Positions 1 to 6,576 are shown, numbered from the stretch's first letter. The stretch: 6,576 nt of DNA from Paracoccaceae bacterium (GCA_019090405.1 JAHRVZ010000180.1:1-6576), one strand, 5' to 3'. Made by a program: numbers and translations. Notes: generated by a model not told the origin, from the letters alone.

Positions 1-478
1 AGACGACGACGCGCTGCTGCGTGAGATGCATAAAACCATCCATGATGTAACTGGCGGCGTCGAAAGTTTCGGCTTTAACGCCTCTATTGCCAAACTTTAT
101 GCATTCACCAGCACCCTGTCGAAGTCCAAAGCTGGCGCCGCCGCCAAACGCCAGGCAATTCAAACACTGGCGCAGTTGATGTCGCCTATGACTCCGCATC
201 TTTGCGAAGAAATCTGGTCGCTTTTGGGCAATAAGGGTCTGATTACCAAAACCCCTTGGCCCAAGGCCGACGACTCCATGCTGGTTGATGACACTGTAAC
301 CTTGCCGATCCAGATCAACGGCAAACGCCGCGCCGAAATCAATGTTCCACGTGATATGGACAAAGCAGAGGTTGAAAAAATCGCGCTTGGCGTTCAGGCT
401 GTACAAAAGGCGCTGGACGGGGCCACGCCTAAAAAAGTCATCGTTGTCCCCGGTCGGATTGTGAATGTCGTCATTTAG
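1..478 (+). CDS. leuS: Leucyl-tRNA synthetase, C-terminal part (5' end outside window)
   Basis: Charges tRNA-Leu with leucine in the cytoplasm. Only the last 158 or so codons are visible. The frame is open to the left edge (first full codon at base 2) and stops with TAG at 476-478; the ATG at base 26 is an internal methionine, not a start. The visible part holds the end of the class Ia anticodon-binding helical domain, including the MSPMTPHLCEEIW segment typical of LeuRS, IleRS and ValRS. It is followed by the small C-terminal domain specific to bacterial LeuRS, with LPIQINGKRRAEI and the closing PKKVIVVPGRIVNVV, a hallmark of LeuRS C-termini. The catalytic HIGH and KMSKS motifs and the editing domain would lie upstream and cannot be checked. 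The last 14 bases overlap lptE in another frame. The leuS-lptE-holA order supports the call and an alphaproteobacterial source. Confidence 0.96.
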   Translation, partial: DDDALLREMHKTIHDVTGGVESFGFNASIAKLYAFTSTLSKSKAGAAAKRQAIQTLAQLMSPMTPHLCEEIWSLLGNKGLITKTPWPKADDSMLVDDTVTLPIQINGKRRAEINVPRDMDKAEVEKIALGVQAVQKALDGATPKKVIVVPGRIVNVVI

Positions 479-956
479 TCGCCGCATCTTTTTGGTTCTA
501 GCCGCTGTTGCGGCCCTTGCCGCCTGTGGGTTTACGCCGGTTTATGGCCCGGACGGAACCGCAACAGAACTGCGCGGTCGGGTGCTGGTTGACGAACCCG
601 TTGACGAACACAGCTATTTTCTGGTGCGTGATCTGGAACAGATTCTGGGCCAGACCAAGGCTCCGATCTATACGCTTTCCTATATTTTGCTGACCGAAAC
701 ACAGGGTCAGGCGGTCACCGCCGAGGGCGATATTACCCGCTATAGCATTGTCGGAGAGGTCGCCTATATCCTGCGCAACGCCGATACCGAGGCAATCGTT
801 GTTTCTGGTGAAGTTGACAATTTTGTGGGCTATTCGGCGACCGGAAACGCGGTTGAAACCCTTGCATCTGAACGTGACGCCTATTCGCGGTTGATGAGAA
901 TTCTTGCCGACCAGCTTGCCAACCAGCTTTATGCTACTGTCCCGGTTCCCGGATGA
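465..956 (+). CDS. lptE: LPS assembly lipoprotein LptE
   Basis: LptE is the outer-membrane lipoprotein that plugs the LptD barrel and helps insert lipopolysaccharide into the outer leaflet. The 163-residue product starts with a lipoprotein signal peptide: Arg6-Arg7, a hydrophobic core at 8-18, and a lipobox Leu18-Ala-Ala-Cys21, so Cys21 should be the lipidated first residue of the mature protein. The mature start CGFTPVYGP is characteristic of alphaproteobacterial LptE (LptE/RlpB family). The rest fits the family's compact alpha/beta fold, with the conserved C-terminal stretch GYSATGNAVETLASERDAY followed by a helix. The ATG at 465 is chosen because it gives a complete signal peptide; it lies inside the end of leuS (14-base overlap) with only a weak GGA Shine-Dalgarno at 456-458, so translation is probably coupled to leuS. 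The stop overlaps the holA start as ATGA. LptE sequences diverge strongly, so the call rests on signal peptide, motif and gene order together. Confidence 0.9.
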   Translation: MSSFSRRIFLVLAAVAALAACGFTPVYGPDGTATELRGRVLVDEPVDEHSYFLVRDLEQILGQTKAPIYTLSYILLTETQGQAVTAEGDITRYSIVGEVAYILRNADTEAIVVSGEVDNFVGYSATGNAVETLASERDAYSRLMRILADQLANQLYATVPVPG

Positions 957-1981
957 AACTTAGCCCGCGTGATGCGACCGGCTATTTCGCCAAACCCAAG
1001 CCGGACAGCACCGGCCTTTTGATCTATGGTGGCGATGCCATGCGGGTTGCAATCAAGCGCCAGCAGGTTCTTGCCGCCTTGTTAGGCAAAAATGCCGAAG
1101 AAGAAATGCGACTGACCCGTATGTCCGGGGCTGATCTGCGCAAAGACCCTGCCGCCTTGCTGGACGCGGTCAAAGCCGTTGGGTTTTTCCCCGGCCTGCG
1201 CGCCGTGTTTATCGAAGAAACCACCGATGCTGCCGCCCCGCCCATCTTGGCGGCTTTGGAAGAATGGCAAACCGGCGATGCCCAGATCATAGTCACAGCA
1301 GGCGCTTTGAAAGCCAGCTCGAAATTGCGAAAAGCGTTCGAAGGCCATCGCAACACCTATGCTGTTGGCATCTACGACAACCCCCCAACGCGTGCCGAAA
1401 TCGAACGTATTCTGGCAGAGGCTGACCTGCACAACCTGTCCACCGACGTCATGTCTGCAATTACTGATTTGGCAAATGCCATTGGACCAGGTGACTTTGC
1501 CCGCACTGTTGAAAAGATATCGCTTTATAAACTTGGCGATACGACCCCTCTAAGCATCGAAGATGTCGATGCTTGTGCCCCGGCATCAACCGAGGCTTCG
1601 CTCGACGAAGTGCTGAATGTGGTCGCCGAAGCCCGCAGTGGCGAGATCGGCCCGCTAATCCGCCGTCTGCAATCACAAGGCACCAACGCCGTGTCCCTTT
1701 GCATCGGCGCAACCCGGCATTTTCGCACGCTGTATACCGCCGCCTCGGACCCCGGCGGCCCCAGTGCAGGTGTTGGGCGGTTACGCCCACCTGCCTTTGG
1801 CCAGCGTCGCGACCGAATTGTGCGTCAGGCCAGCGCCTGGGGTCCGGCGCGGCTTGAGACTGCGCTGACTGTTCTGACCGATACTGACTTGTTACTGCGC
1901 TCTGCTGATCAGACAGCCCCAACCATGGCGGTGATGGAACGTGCGCTGATCCGGTTGTCCATGCTGGCGCGCCCACGCTGA
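953..1981 (+). CDS. holA: DNA polymerase III subunit delta (clamp loader)
   Basis: The delta subunit opens the beta sliding clamp within the clamp-loader complex during replication. The protein has 342 residues, the usual length. Visible family features are the N-terminal MKLSPRDA typical of Rhodobacteraceae, the LLIYGGDAMRV strand-loop at 22-32 (the AAA+ P-loop position, without Walker A lysine and serine/threonine, as expected because delta does not bind ATP), the GFFPGLRAVFIEE segment near 77-89, and the IIVTAGALKASSKLRKAFE segment at 112-130. The helical C-terminal part (about 210-342) corresponds to the collar domain that joins the delta-tau-delta' ring. The start at 953 shares an ATGA with the lptE stop (4-base overlap), pointing to translational coupling. 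It lies third in the leuS-lptE-holA run, a known alphaproteobacterial arrangement. The stop is TGA at 1979-1981, and no clear intrinsic terminator follows. Confidence 0.94.
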   Translation: MKLSPRDATGYFAKPKPDSTGLLIYGGDAMRVAIKRQQVLAALLGKNAEEEMRLTRMSGADLRKDPAALLDAVKAVGFFPGLRAVFIEETTDAAAPPILAALEEWQTGDAQIIVTAGALKASSKLRKAFEGHRNTYAVGIYDNPPTRAEIERILAEADLHNLSTDVMSAITDLANAIGPGDFARTVEKISLYKLGDTTPLSIEDVDACAPASTEASLDEVLNVVAEARSGEIGPLIRRLQSQGTNAVSLCIGATRHFRTLYTAASDPGGPSAGVGRLRPPAFGQRRDRIVRQASAWGPARLETALTVLTDTDLLLRSADQTAPTMAVMERALIRLSMLARPR

Positions 1982-1988
1982 TCTGCTC

Positions 1989-2016
1989 TTGACGTTACTT
2001 GGCGTGCTGTCAGAAT
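1989..2016 (+). promoter_or_regulatory. Possible sigma70-type promoter for the GST gene
   Basis: TTGACG at 1989-1994 matches the -35 consensus at five of six bases. After a 16-base spacer, CAGAAT at 2011-2016 matches the -10 consensus at four of six. Transcription would begin around 2023, giving a leader of about 27 bases before the ATG at 2050. The site sits in the only real gap on the plus strand, just after holA. It is a weak match in a short gap, so it may be chance; the GST gene could equally be read through from holA. Confidence 0.3.
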
Positions 2017-2038
2017 TGCTGGCGACATATCCACCAAC

Positions 2039-2042
2039 AAGG
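2039..2042 (+). promoter_or_regulatory. Ribosome binding site of the GST gene
   Basis: AAGG lies 7 bases before the ATG at 2050. It decides the start: an in-frame ATG at 1999 would add 17 residues rich in Cys and His that are unlike any GST N-terminus, whereas the protein from 2050 begins directly with the first beta strand of the thioredoxin fold (MYKVYGL). Confidence 0.6.
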
Positions 2043-2049
2043 TTACCTG

Positions 2050-2640
2050 ATGTACAAAGTATATGGGCTTGTCCCCACCCGAACACTTCGCGTTCTCTGG
2101 ACATTGGAAGAGCTGGGCCAACCTTACGAACTTGTCCAATGCCGACCCCAAAGCGACATCATTCGCGCGATAAACCCAACGGGCAAGGTTCCTGCGCTAC
2201 AGGATGGCGACGATATAATCACTGATTCCGTGGCGATCATGATTCATCTTGCTGATAAGCACGGACAGTTGACCTATCCCTTTGGCAGCATAGAACGTGC
2301 GCAAATGAATGCGATGCTGATGCTGATACTGGACGAATTTGATGCGGTTTTATGGGCTGCGGCGCGACATAGCTTTGCTTTGCCCAAAGAACACCGGGTG
2401 CCCGAGGTCAAAGAAAGCCTGCAATGGGAATTTGCCCGCAGCCTTGCACAGCTGGAAAACCGCTTGACCGGCCCGTTTCTGGTTGGCGACCAAATGACGA
2501 TCGCGGATATCTTGTTCAGCCATTGTCTGAACTGGGCCTATTCCGCCAAGTTTCCTGTCAAAAGCGAAAAAATTCAGAAATACGCAAAATCAATGCGCAC
2601 CCGGGAAGCCTATAAACGCGCAATGGCAAACGCAAGTTAG
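2050..2640 (+). CDS. Glutathione S-transferase family protein
   Basis: A 196-residue cytosolic GST-like protein, probably using glutathione for conjugation, thiol transfer or peroxide reduction; the substrate is unknown. Residues 1 to about 78 form the thioredoxin-like domain: first strand MYKVYGL, the NPTGKVPAL segment at 42-50 with the Val47-cis-Pro48 that contacts the glutathione backbone, and Asp59-Ser60 (the usual Glu/Asp-Ser pair) that binds the gamma-glutamyl group. Residues from about 85 form the helical domain, with the LVGDQMTIAD segment and its N-capping Thr150-x-x-Asp153 box, a folding signature of GSTs. The first-helix position usually holding the catalytic Tyr, Ser or Cys carries Thr10 and Thr12 in VPTRTLRVLW, so the catalytic type is unclear. 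The gene begins 68 bases after holA, possibly with its own promoter, and ends 9 bases before the end of the convergent transporter operon. I cannot assign a GST class or a gene symbol. Confidence 0.88.
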   Translation: MYKVYGLVPTRTLRVLWTLEELGQPYELVQCRPQSDIIRAINPTGKVPALQDGDDIITDSVAIMIHLADKHGQLTYPFGSIERAQMNAMLMLILDEFDAVLWAAARHSFALPKEHRVPEVKESLQWEFARSLAQLENRLTGPFLVGDQMTIADILFSHCLNWAYSAKFPVKSEKIQKYAKSMRTREAYKRAMANAS

Positions 2641-2649
2641 GTACAAGCC

Positions 2650-3804
2650 TCAGTCAGAATACGGATCCAGCGAGTCCCGTAGCCCGTCTCCCAAAAAGTT
2701 GAACGCCAACACGATAATGATGATCGGCAGCATCGGGATGGCGATCCACGGATAAATCTCGACTGAGGTCAGATTCTGAGCATCGTTCAGCATCACGCCC
2801 CAACTTACCGCAGGTGCGCGCAGGCCCAGACCCAGAAACGACAGCGCTGTTTCGCCCAGTATCATCGCCGGGATTGACAGCGTGGCACTGGCGATCAGAT
2901 GAGACATGAAATTCGGCAGCAGATGTTTGCGAATAACCCGACTCGACGACGCCCCCATCATTTCCGCAGCGCGCACGTATTCCTCTTCTCTTAAGGACAG
3001 GAATTTTGCCCGCACAGATCGCGCAAGTCCGGGCCAGTCCAATATTCCCAATATAACCGAGATTATGAAAAATACCGAAACAGGCCCCCAGTTTGACGGC
3101 ACTGCCGCAGACAGGGCCAACCACAATGGCAACTCTGGCAAGGACCGTAAAACTTCGATTACGCGGTTAATCGTCCAGTCAATACGACCGCCGAAATACC
3201 CGGCCATACTGCCCAATGAAATCCCCAGAAAGAAGGATACCGATATGCCAATCAGACCAACTGTCAGCGACAGTTGAGCGCCATAAAGAATACGGCTGAA
3301 TACTCCGCGACCAAGACGGTCAGACCCCCACAGGAATACCGTCGCGCCCTCAGGCGCACAGAACAGATGCCGGTTGGTCGGGATCAACCCAGCCAGATTG
3401 TAGGTACCAGCCTCGCAAAAGAATTTCAGCGGCATGGGGCGCGTGGTGTCTTCAACAAATTCCCACTGGAAAGTTTTCAGGTTGGCCTCGGACACTGTTG
3501 GATAGACAAAGGGTCCGACGAATTCGCCTTCGTGGTAATAATGAATCGATTGCGGCGGTGCATACAGATATTCTGAATTCCGTTCGTTCGCAGTGTAAGG
3601 CGCGATAAAGCCGACAAACGGCAGCATGACATAGCAAAACAGCAGGAAGATGCCTGAAATCAGGCCCAGCCGGTGCTTTTTGAATTTGCGCCAGACCAGC
3701 ACCAGATTTGGCGCATCCAGATCGGCGCGATCCAGCGTTTGCACATTGGCGTTTGGATCAAACGGTTCGTCGTCGACAAATCGACCATCGGGCAGCTGAG
3801 TCAT
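2650..3804 (-). CDS. ABC transporter permease, OppC/DppC type (AgpC-like)
   Basis: Inner-membrane permease of a peptide/opine/nickel-type ABC importer (binding-protein-dependent transport family), pairing with the OppB-type permease encoded just upstream. The product has 384 residues, longer than the roughly 300 of simple DppC proteins. It has a charged cytoplasmic tail (1-46), a first membrane helix (about 48-69), a long periplasmic insert (about 70-160), GSDRLGRGVFSRILYGAQ at 160-177 (the conserved GTDxxGRD-type motif before the core domain), and then helices at about 178-202, 222-235, 241-258, 300-322 and 350-373. The EAA loop that docks on the ATPase is at about 277-297 (VRAAEMMGASSSRVIRKHLLP). 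The long insert resembles that of rhizobial AgpC-like permeases. The start shares ATGA with the end of the upstream permease gene, and GAAGGG at 3813-3818 gives a good ribosome binding site 8 bases before the ATG. It is the last gene of the operon. Confidence 0.92.
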   Translation of the reverse strand: MTQLPDGRFVDDEPFDPNANVQTLDRADLDAPNLVLVWRKFKKHRLGLISGIFLLFCYVMLPFVGFIAPYTANERNSEYLYAPPQSIHYYHEGEFVGPFVYPTVSEANLKTFQWEFVEDTTRPMPLKFFCEAGTYNLAGLIPTNRHLFCAPEGATVFLWGSDRLGRGVFSRILYGAQLSLTVGLIGISVSFFLGISLGSMAGYFGGRIDWTINRVIEVLRSLPELPLWLALSAAVPSNWGPVSVFFIISVILGILDWPGLARSVRAKFLSLREEEYVRAAEMMGASSSRVIRKHLLPNFMSHLIASATLSIPAMILGETALSFLGLGLRAPAVSWGVMLNDAQNLTSVEIYPWIAIPMLPIIIIVLAFNFLGDGLRDSLDPYSD

Positions 3805-4829
3805 TTTTCGCGCCCTTCATATTGAATCCGTGGATCAAGCAGCATCAGCATGACATCCGAAATCATCGTGCCAAACAATGTCAGCAAGGCGACGAACATC
3901 AAAACAAACCCAGCCAAGAACTGATCCTGTGTTTTCAAAGCGGTCAGCAATGTTGGCCCAATAGTCTGCAATCCCAACACCACAGACACCAAAACCGATC
4001 CGGAAATCATTGATGGCAACAGATTGCCAATGTCAGCCACAAATGGATTAAACGCCATGCGCAACGGATATTTGGCAAGCATGCGTGGCGGGCTCATGCC
4101 TTTGGCGATGGCGGTTTCGACATAGGGTTTGCCCAACTCATCCAACAGATTGGCGCGCAAACGCTGCATCATCGCCGCTGCTCCGGATGTGCCGATCACA
4201 AAAGTTGGAACAATCAGATGGACAAGGATTGATTTGACCTTGTCCAAACTCATTGGTTCGCCCTCAAATGAGGGGTCCATCAGCCCGCCGATTGGCAGGT
4301 CGAAATATTTGTGACCATAGTAGAACATGATCAGCGCCAGCAAAAAGTTTGGCGTGGCAAGGCCCAGATAGCCCACAAAAGCAGCAGAATAATCCACCCA
4401 TGTTTTGGATTTAGCAGCCGCCAGAACACCCAGAGGCAAGGCGACCAGATAGACGAACAGAACCGCTGCGAGATTAACCAGAACCGTCAGCCAGAGCGAA
4501 TCTCCGACGATTTCGGCCACGGGTCTGTCAAATTCGAACGACCAGCCAAAGTTGCCCTGAATCAGGCCCGAAAACCCTTGCGGGCCGGGGATAAAGCCAA
4601 CCCAGATCAGATATTGCGCCGTCAGCGAACGATCCAGCGCATATTCCTTGCGCAGAAATTCCACCTTGGCGACACCCGAAGTTTGGCCGCTGGCGCGCAA
4701 TTCGGCAATCTGATTGCTAAGGTAGTCACCCGGCGGCAGGTTGATGATGGCAAAGATCAGAATGGAAACAACCCACAGCGTCAGGATCATGGTCCCGAAC
4801 CGATAGATCGCATATTTTAGTATGGCCAT
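3801..4829 (-). CDS. ABC transporter permease, OppB/DppB type (AgpB-like)
   Basis: First inner-membrane permease of the same importer; it forms the translocation pore together with the OppC-type protein. The 342-residue length is normal for the family. The N-terminal helix (about 9-30) is followed by the family motif INLPPGDYL, then a periplasmic domain (about 31-110) containing YALDRSLTAQYLIW and the GNFGWSFEFDRPV segment, the equivalent of the GDLGxS motif of OppB. Core helices are at about 112-137, 148-172, 199-219, 270-290 and 305-330. The ATPase-docking EAA loop lies at about 237-257 (ETAIAKGMSPPRMLAKYPLR). The C-terminus carries the typical MLLDPRIQ. Its ATG shares one base with the stop of the binding-protein gene (TGATG), with GGGGA at 4836-4840 as ribosome binding site 6 bases upstream. 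Its own stop overlaps the next permease start. The importer type is certain; the substrate is not. Confidence 0.93.
   Translation of the reverse strand: MAILKYAIYRFGTMILTLWVVSILIFAIINLPPGDYLSNQIAELRASGQTSGVAKVEFLRKEYALDRSLTAQYLIWVGFIPGPQGFSGLIQGNFGWSFEFDRPVAEIVGDSLWLTVLVNLAAVLFVYLVALPLGVLAAAKSKTWVDYSAAFVGYLGLATPNFLLALIMFYYGHKYFDLPIGGLMDPSFEGEPMSLDKVKSILVHLIVPTFVIGTSGAAAMMQRLRANLLDELGKPYVETAIAKGMSPPRMLAKYPLRMAFNPFVADIGNLLPSMISGSVLVSVVLGLQTIGPTLLTALKTQDQFLAGFVLMFVALLTLFGTMISDVMLMLLDPRIQYEGREK
3813..3818 (-). promoter_or_regulatory. Ribosome binding site of the OppC-type permease
   Basis: On the minus strand GAAGGG stands 8 bases before the ATG at 3804-3802, inside the last codons of the preceding permease gene. 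This supports the start at 3804 and reinitiation across the ATGA overlap. Confidence 0.6.
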
Positions 4830-6576
4830 CAGCCGTCCCCATCAGGAGAAAAGAAAAATTCGTCGGGTCGGTGAATACCAAAATGGGCGCCCGGCTCCCA
4901 TGACCAGATCGCCAGTTCCGGTACATTGCGCAGGGTGTTATTTACCACTACGGGCTGGGGCGCTTCGGCCAGAATACCGATTCCAAAAACCTGATCGGCG
5001 TGAATCGCCAGCATTTCACGCCATGCTTCTTCACGTTGTTGGTCCGTTTCGGCACGATCCCAATCATGCGCCAGTTCCATCAGGCGTATTGCTTCCGGCA
5101 AATCCGGAGGCGTGCCAGCCTCGCCATTGGTTTGGTAATACTGGCCCCATTTAGGCCATGCAAAAAATTCCTGATGCCGCGGTGCAAGGTGCGAAGGCGA
5201 CGTATAGGTCTGTGGCAACCCATTATCCCAGCCAAACCAGACTGCCGCCATTGACGTCCCCGAATAGACACGGTTTCGCAGAATATCCCGATCCAGAGGG
5301 CGCATAACCAGGCGCACGCCAACTTCGGCCCAGTTGTCGGTGATGATTTGCAGAGCGTTTTCGACCTCTTGACGCTCGCCGGCTGTTTCAATGACAATCT
5401 CAACCGGGCGCCCGTCCGGCAAAAGACGAATGCCATCATCGTTGCGTTTGTCCAACCCGGCCCCGTCCAACAGGGCGTTGGCGGCATCAATGTCATAGGC
5501 GGCCCAGGCATCACGGTTTTTCTGTTCAAAAAACGGACTAATCGGCAGAACCGTCATGGCCCCCGGTTTCGCCAACTTGAAGTAAAGCGCGCGATTGATT
5601 GAATTGCGATCAATCGCCAATGACAATGCGCGCCGCACATTTACATCGCGCAGCACTGCGCGCCAGACCTCATCATCAACATTCAGATTTGGATAGATGG
5701 AGATTTGCGAGGCCACACCACTGCCCCAGAGGTAGGTTTGGTAATTGCCGCCATCTGCCTCTCCTTTGCGCAGAATTGCGATGTCACGAAACCCAAGGCC
5801 ACGTGCCTGAAGGTCAGACTGACCGGCATTGGATTTGGCCGCAACCAGCCCCGGAGCGACGATCTCCATTTCGACGACATCAATATAGGGCAACTGAACG
5901 CCATTCTTGTCGATGCGATGGTAATATGGATTGCGTACGAACAAATGGCGGATCTTTTTGCCCGACGTGGAGTTCATCCATGGCTGCAAAGTCGGTAACT
6001 CGTGGTTATCGAACTTATACATATTGTCACGCTTGTTGTGCAAAGCGGCCCAACTATTGACGCGGGCATCATCGACTTCGACGGCCAATGCTGCGGCTTC
6101 TGCAAATTTCTCATGGTATTTTTTCAGGAAATGCGCCGGGCGAAAGATGAACGGCGGACGCGCCTGAGCCAGTGATTGCAGGAAATTCGGGTTGGGATCG
6201 TCCCAGGCATAGACCACTGTCAATTCATCAGGGAATGTAACTGTGGGCAACTTACCCTCGACCCTTAGAAAATCGGGCGGACCTGCGGGGCTTAGGTGTT
6301 CGTTGTTGGCAACGTCATTCCACCAGAATTCAAAGTCAGCCGACGTAAAAAGATGCCCGTCCGACCAACGATGGCCTTCGCGCAGATGCAGTGTAAAAAC
6401 CCTGTTGTCTTTGTTTTCATAGCTGGCCAGAAGATCGGGCATCAGGGTGTAATCAGCGTCATACCCTACCAATCGTGCATAGCCGTAAACCACCATCTGG
6501 CGGATATCTTTGCTGCGCGTCACCATTGTATTCAACGTACCACCGGCGACGCCGGGTTTGCGTCCACGCGCCTCAA
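4829..6576 (-). CDS. ABC transporter substrate-binding protein, family 5 (AgpA-like), N-terminus outside window
   Basis: Periplasmic binding protein that captures the substrate and delivers it to the two permeases. About 581 residues are visible, with a TGA stop at 4831-4829. The frame stays open to the right edge. Thirteen codons precede the in-frame TTG at 6535, including the GGTLNTMV stretch that usually follows the signal peptide in these proteins, so the gene starts beyond 6576 and the export signal is not seen. The SBP_bac_5 signature is clear: MVVYGYARLVGYD, then a first-strand region ending in FTLHLREGHRWSDGHLFTSADF. The ligand-binding lobes follow, with the VNVRRALSLAIDRNSINRALY segment typical of the family. 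The ending with PDEFFF resembles the C-termini of large AgpA-type proteins. The size, well over 580 residues, also fits that branch better than a typical DppA of about 530. An alpha-galactoside or other oligosaccharide substrate is possible, peptides remain an alternative. The visible part contains no cysteine. Confidence 0.9.
   Translation of the reverse strand, partial: EARGRKPGVAGGTLNTMVTRSKDIRQMVVYGYARLVGYDADYTLMPDLLASYENKDNRVFTLHLREGHRWSDGHLFTSADFEFWWNDVANNEHLSPAGPPDFLRVEGKLPTVTFPDELTVVYAWDDPNPNFLQSLAQARPPFIFRPAHFLKKYHEKFAEAAALAVEVDDARVNSWAALHNKRDNMYKFDNHELPTLQPWMNSTSGKKIRHLFVRNPYYHRIDKNGVQLPYIDVVEMEIVAPGLVAAKSNAGQSDLQARGLGFRDIAILRKGEADGGNYQTYLWGSGVASQISIYPNLNVDDEVWRAVLRDVNVRRALSLAIDRNSINRALYFKLAKPGAMTVLPISPFFEQKNRDAWAAYDIDAANALLDGAGLDKRNDDGIRLLPDGRPVEIVIETAGERQEVENALQIITDNWAEVGVRLVMRPLDRDILRNRVYSGTSMAAVWFGWDNGLPQTYTSPSHLAPRHQEFFAWPKWGQYYQTNGEAGTPPDLPEAIRLMELAHDWDRAETDQQREEAWREMLAIHADQVFGIGILAEAPQPVVVNNTLRNVPELAIWSWEPGAHFGIHRPDEFFFSPDGDG

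Noticed and set aside
1461..1976. Long antisense reading frame (171 codons) opposite holA
   Set aside because: It lies opposite a clear holA. Its translation is low-complexity, rich in Arg, Gln and Gly, with no recognisable domain: a shadow of the real gene.
1999..2049. In-frame upstream ATG extending the GST by 17 residues
   Set aside because: The extension (beginning MACCQNCWRH) does not look like a GST N-terminus, while the ATG at 2050 has AAGG at the right distance and starts at the first beta strand.
1982..2049. Terminator after holA
   Set aside because: No stable inverted repeat with a following T run was found in the 68-base gap.
2636..2651. AGG...CCT inverted repeat at the convergent junction as a bidirectional terminator
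   Set aside because: The stem is only about three base pairs, with no T run on either side.
4311..4820. Plus-strand reading frame (169 codons) opposite the OppB-type permease
   Set aside because: Its product is a polar Gln/Arg-rich string that mirrors hydrophobic membrane codons on the other strand; no domain or ribosome binding site supports it.
5599..6060. Plus-strand reading frame (153 codons) opposite the binding protein
   Set aside because: Rich in His, Arg and Cys with no domain. The opposite strand has a clear family 5 binding protein over the whole stretch.

Overview
The window looks like ordinary chromosomal sequence from an alphaproteobacterium, most likely the Rhodobacteraceae/Roseobacter group. 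The main reason is the order leuS end - lptE - holA and the wording of those proteins. Examples are the CGFTPVYGP start of the mature LptE and the MKLSPRDA start of the delta subunit. GC content seems moderate (judged by eye, not computed). Coding density is very high, with no intergenic gap longer than about 70 bases.

Left part, plus strand (1-2640). The 3' end of leuS (leucyl-tRNA synthetase) overlaps lptE (lipoprotein of the outer-membrane LPS translocon) by 14 bases. lptE overlaps holA (delta subunit of the DNA polymerase III clamp loader) through an ATGA junction. These three housekeeping genes therefore form one tightly packed, probably co-translated unit. After 68 bases, which hold a possible weak promoter and a good ribosome binding site, comes a small glutathione S-transferase-like gene.

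Right part, minus strand (2650-6576). Three genes of a peptide/opine/nickel-type (Opp/Dpp, PepT family) ABC importer read leftwards: a large family 5 solute-binding protein whose N-terminus lies beyond the right edge, then an OppB/DppB-type permease, then an OppC/DppC-type permease. Their junctions are TGATG and ATGA, so they form a translationally coupled operon. The binding protein and the long periplasmic insert in the second permease resemble the AgpABC-like branch, whose characterised rhizobial member imports alpha-galactosides. The substrate may therefore be an oligosaccharide rather than a peptide, but the sequence cannot settle this. No ATPase gene lies downstream. The operon ends 9 bases from the convergent GST gene, so the ATPase must be encoded upstream of the window or elsewhere.

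No RNA genes, mobile elements, CRISPR arrays, sizeable repeats or broken genes were seen. I found no convincing new system. The points worth a second look are the missing ATPase, the substrate question, a periplasmic cysteine pair in the second permease, the coupled gene junctions, the catalytic residue of the GST and the terminator-free convergent junction.
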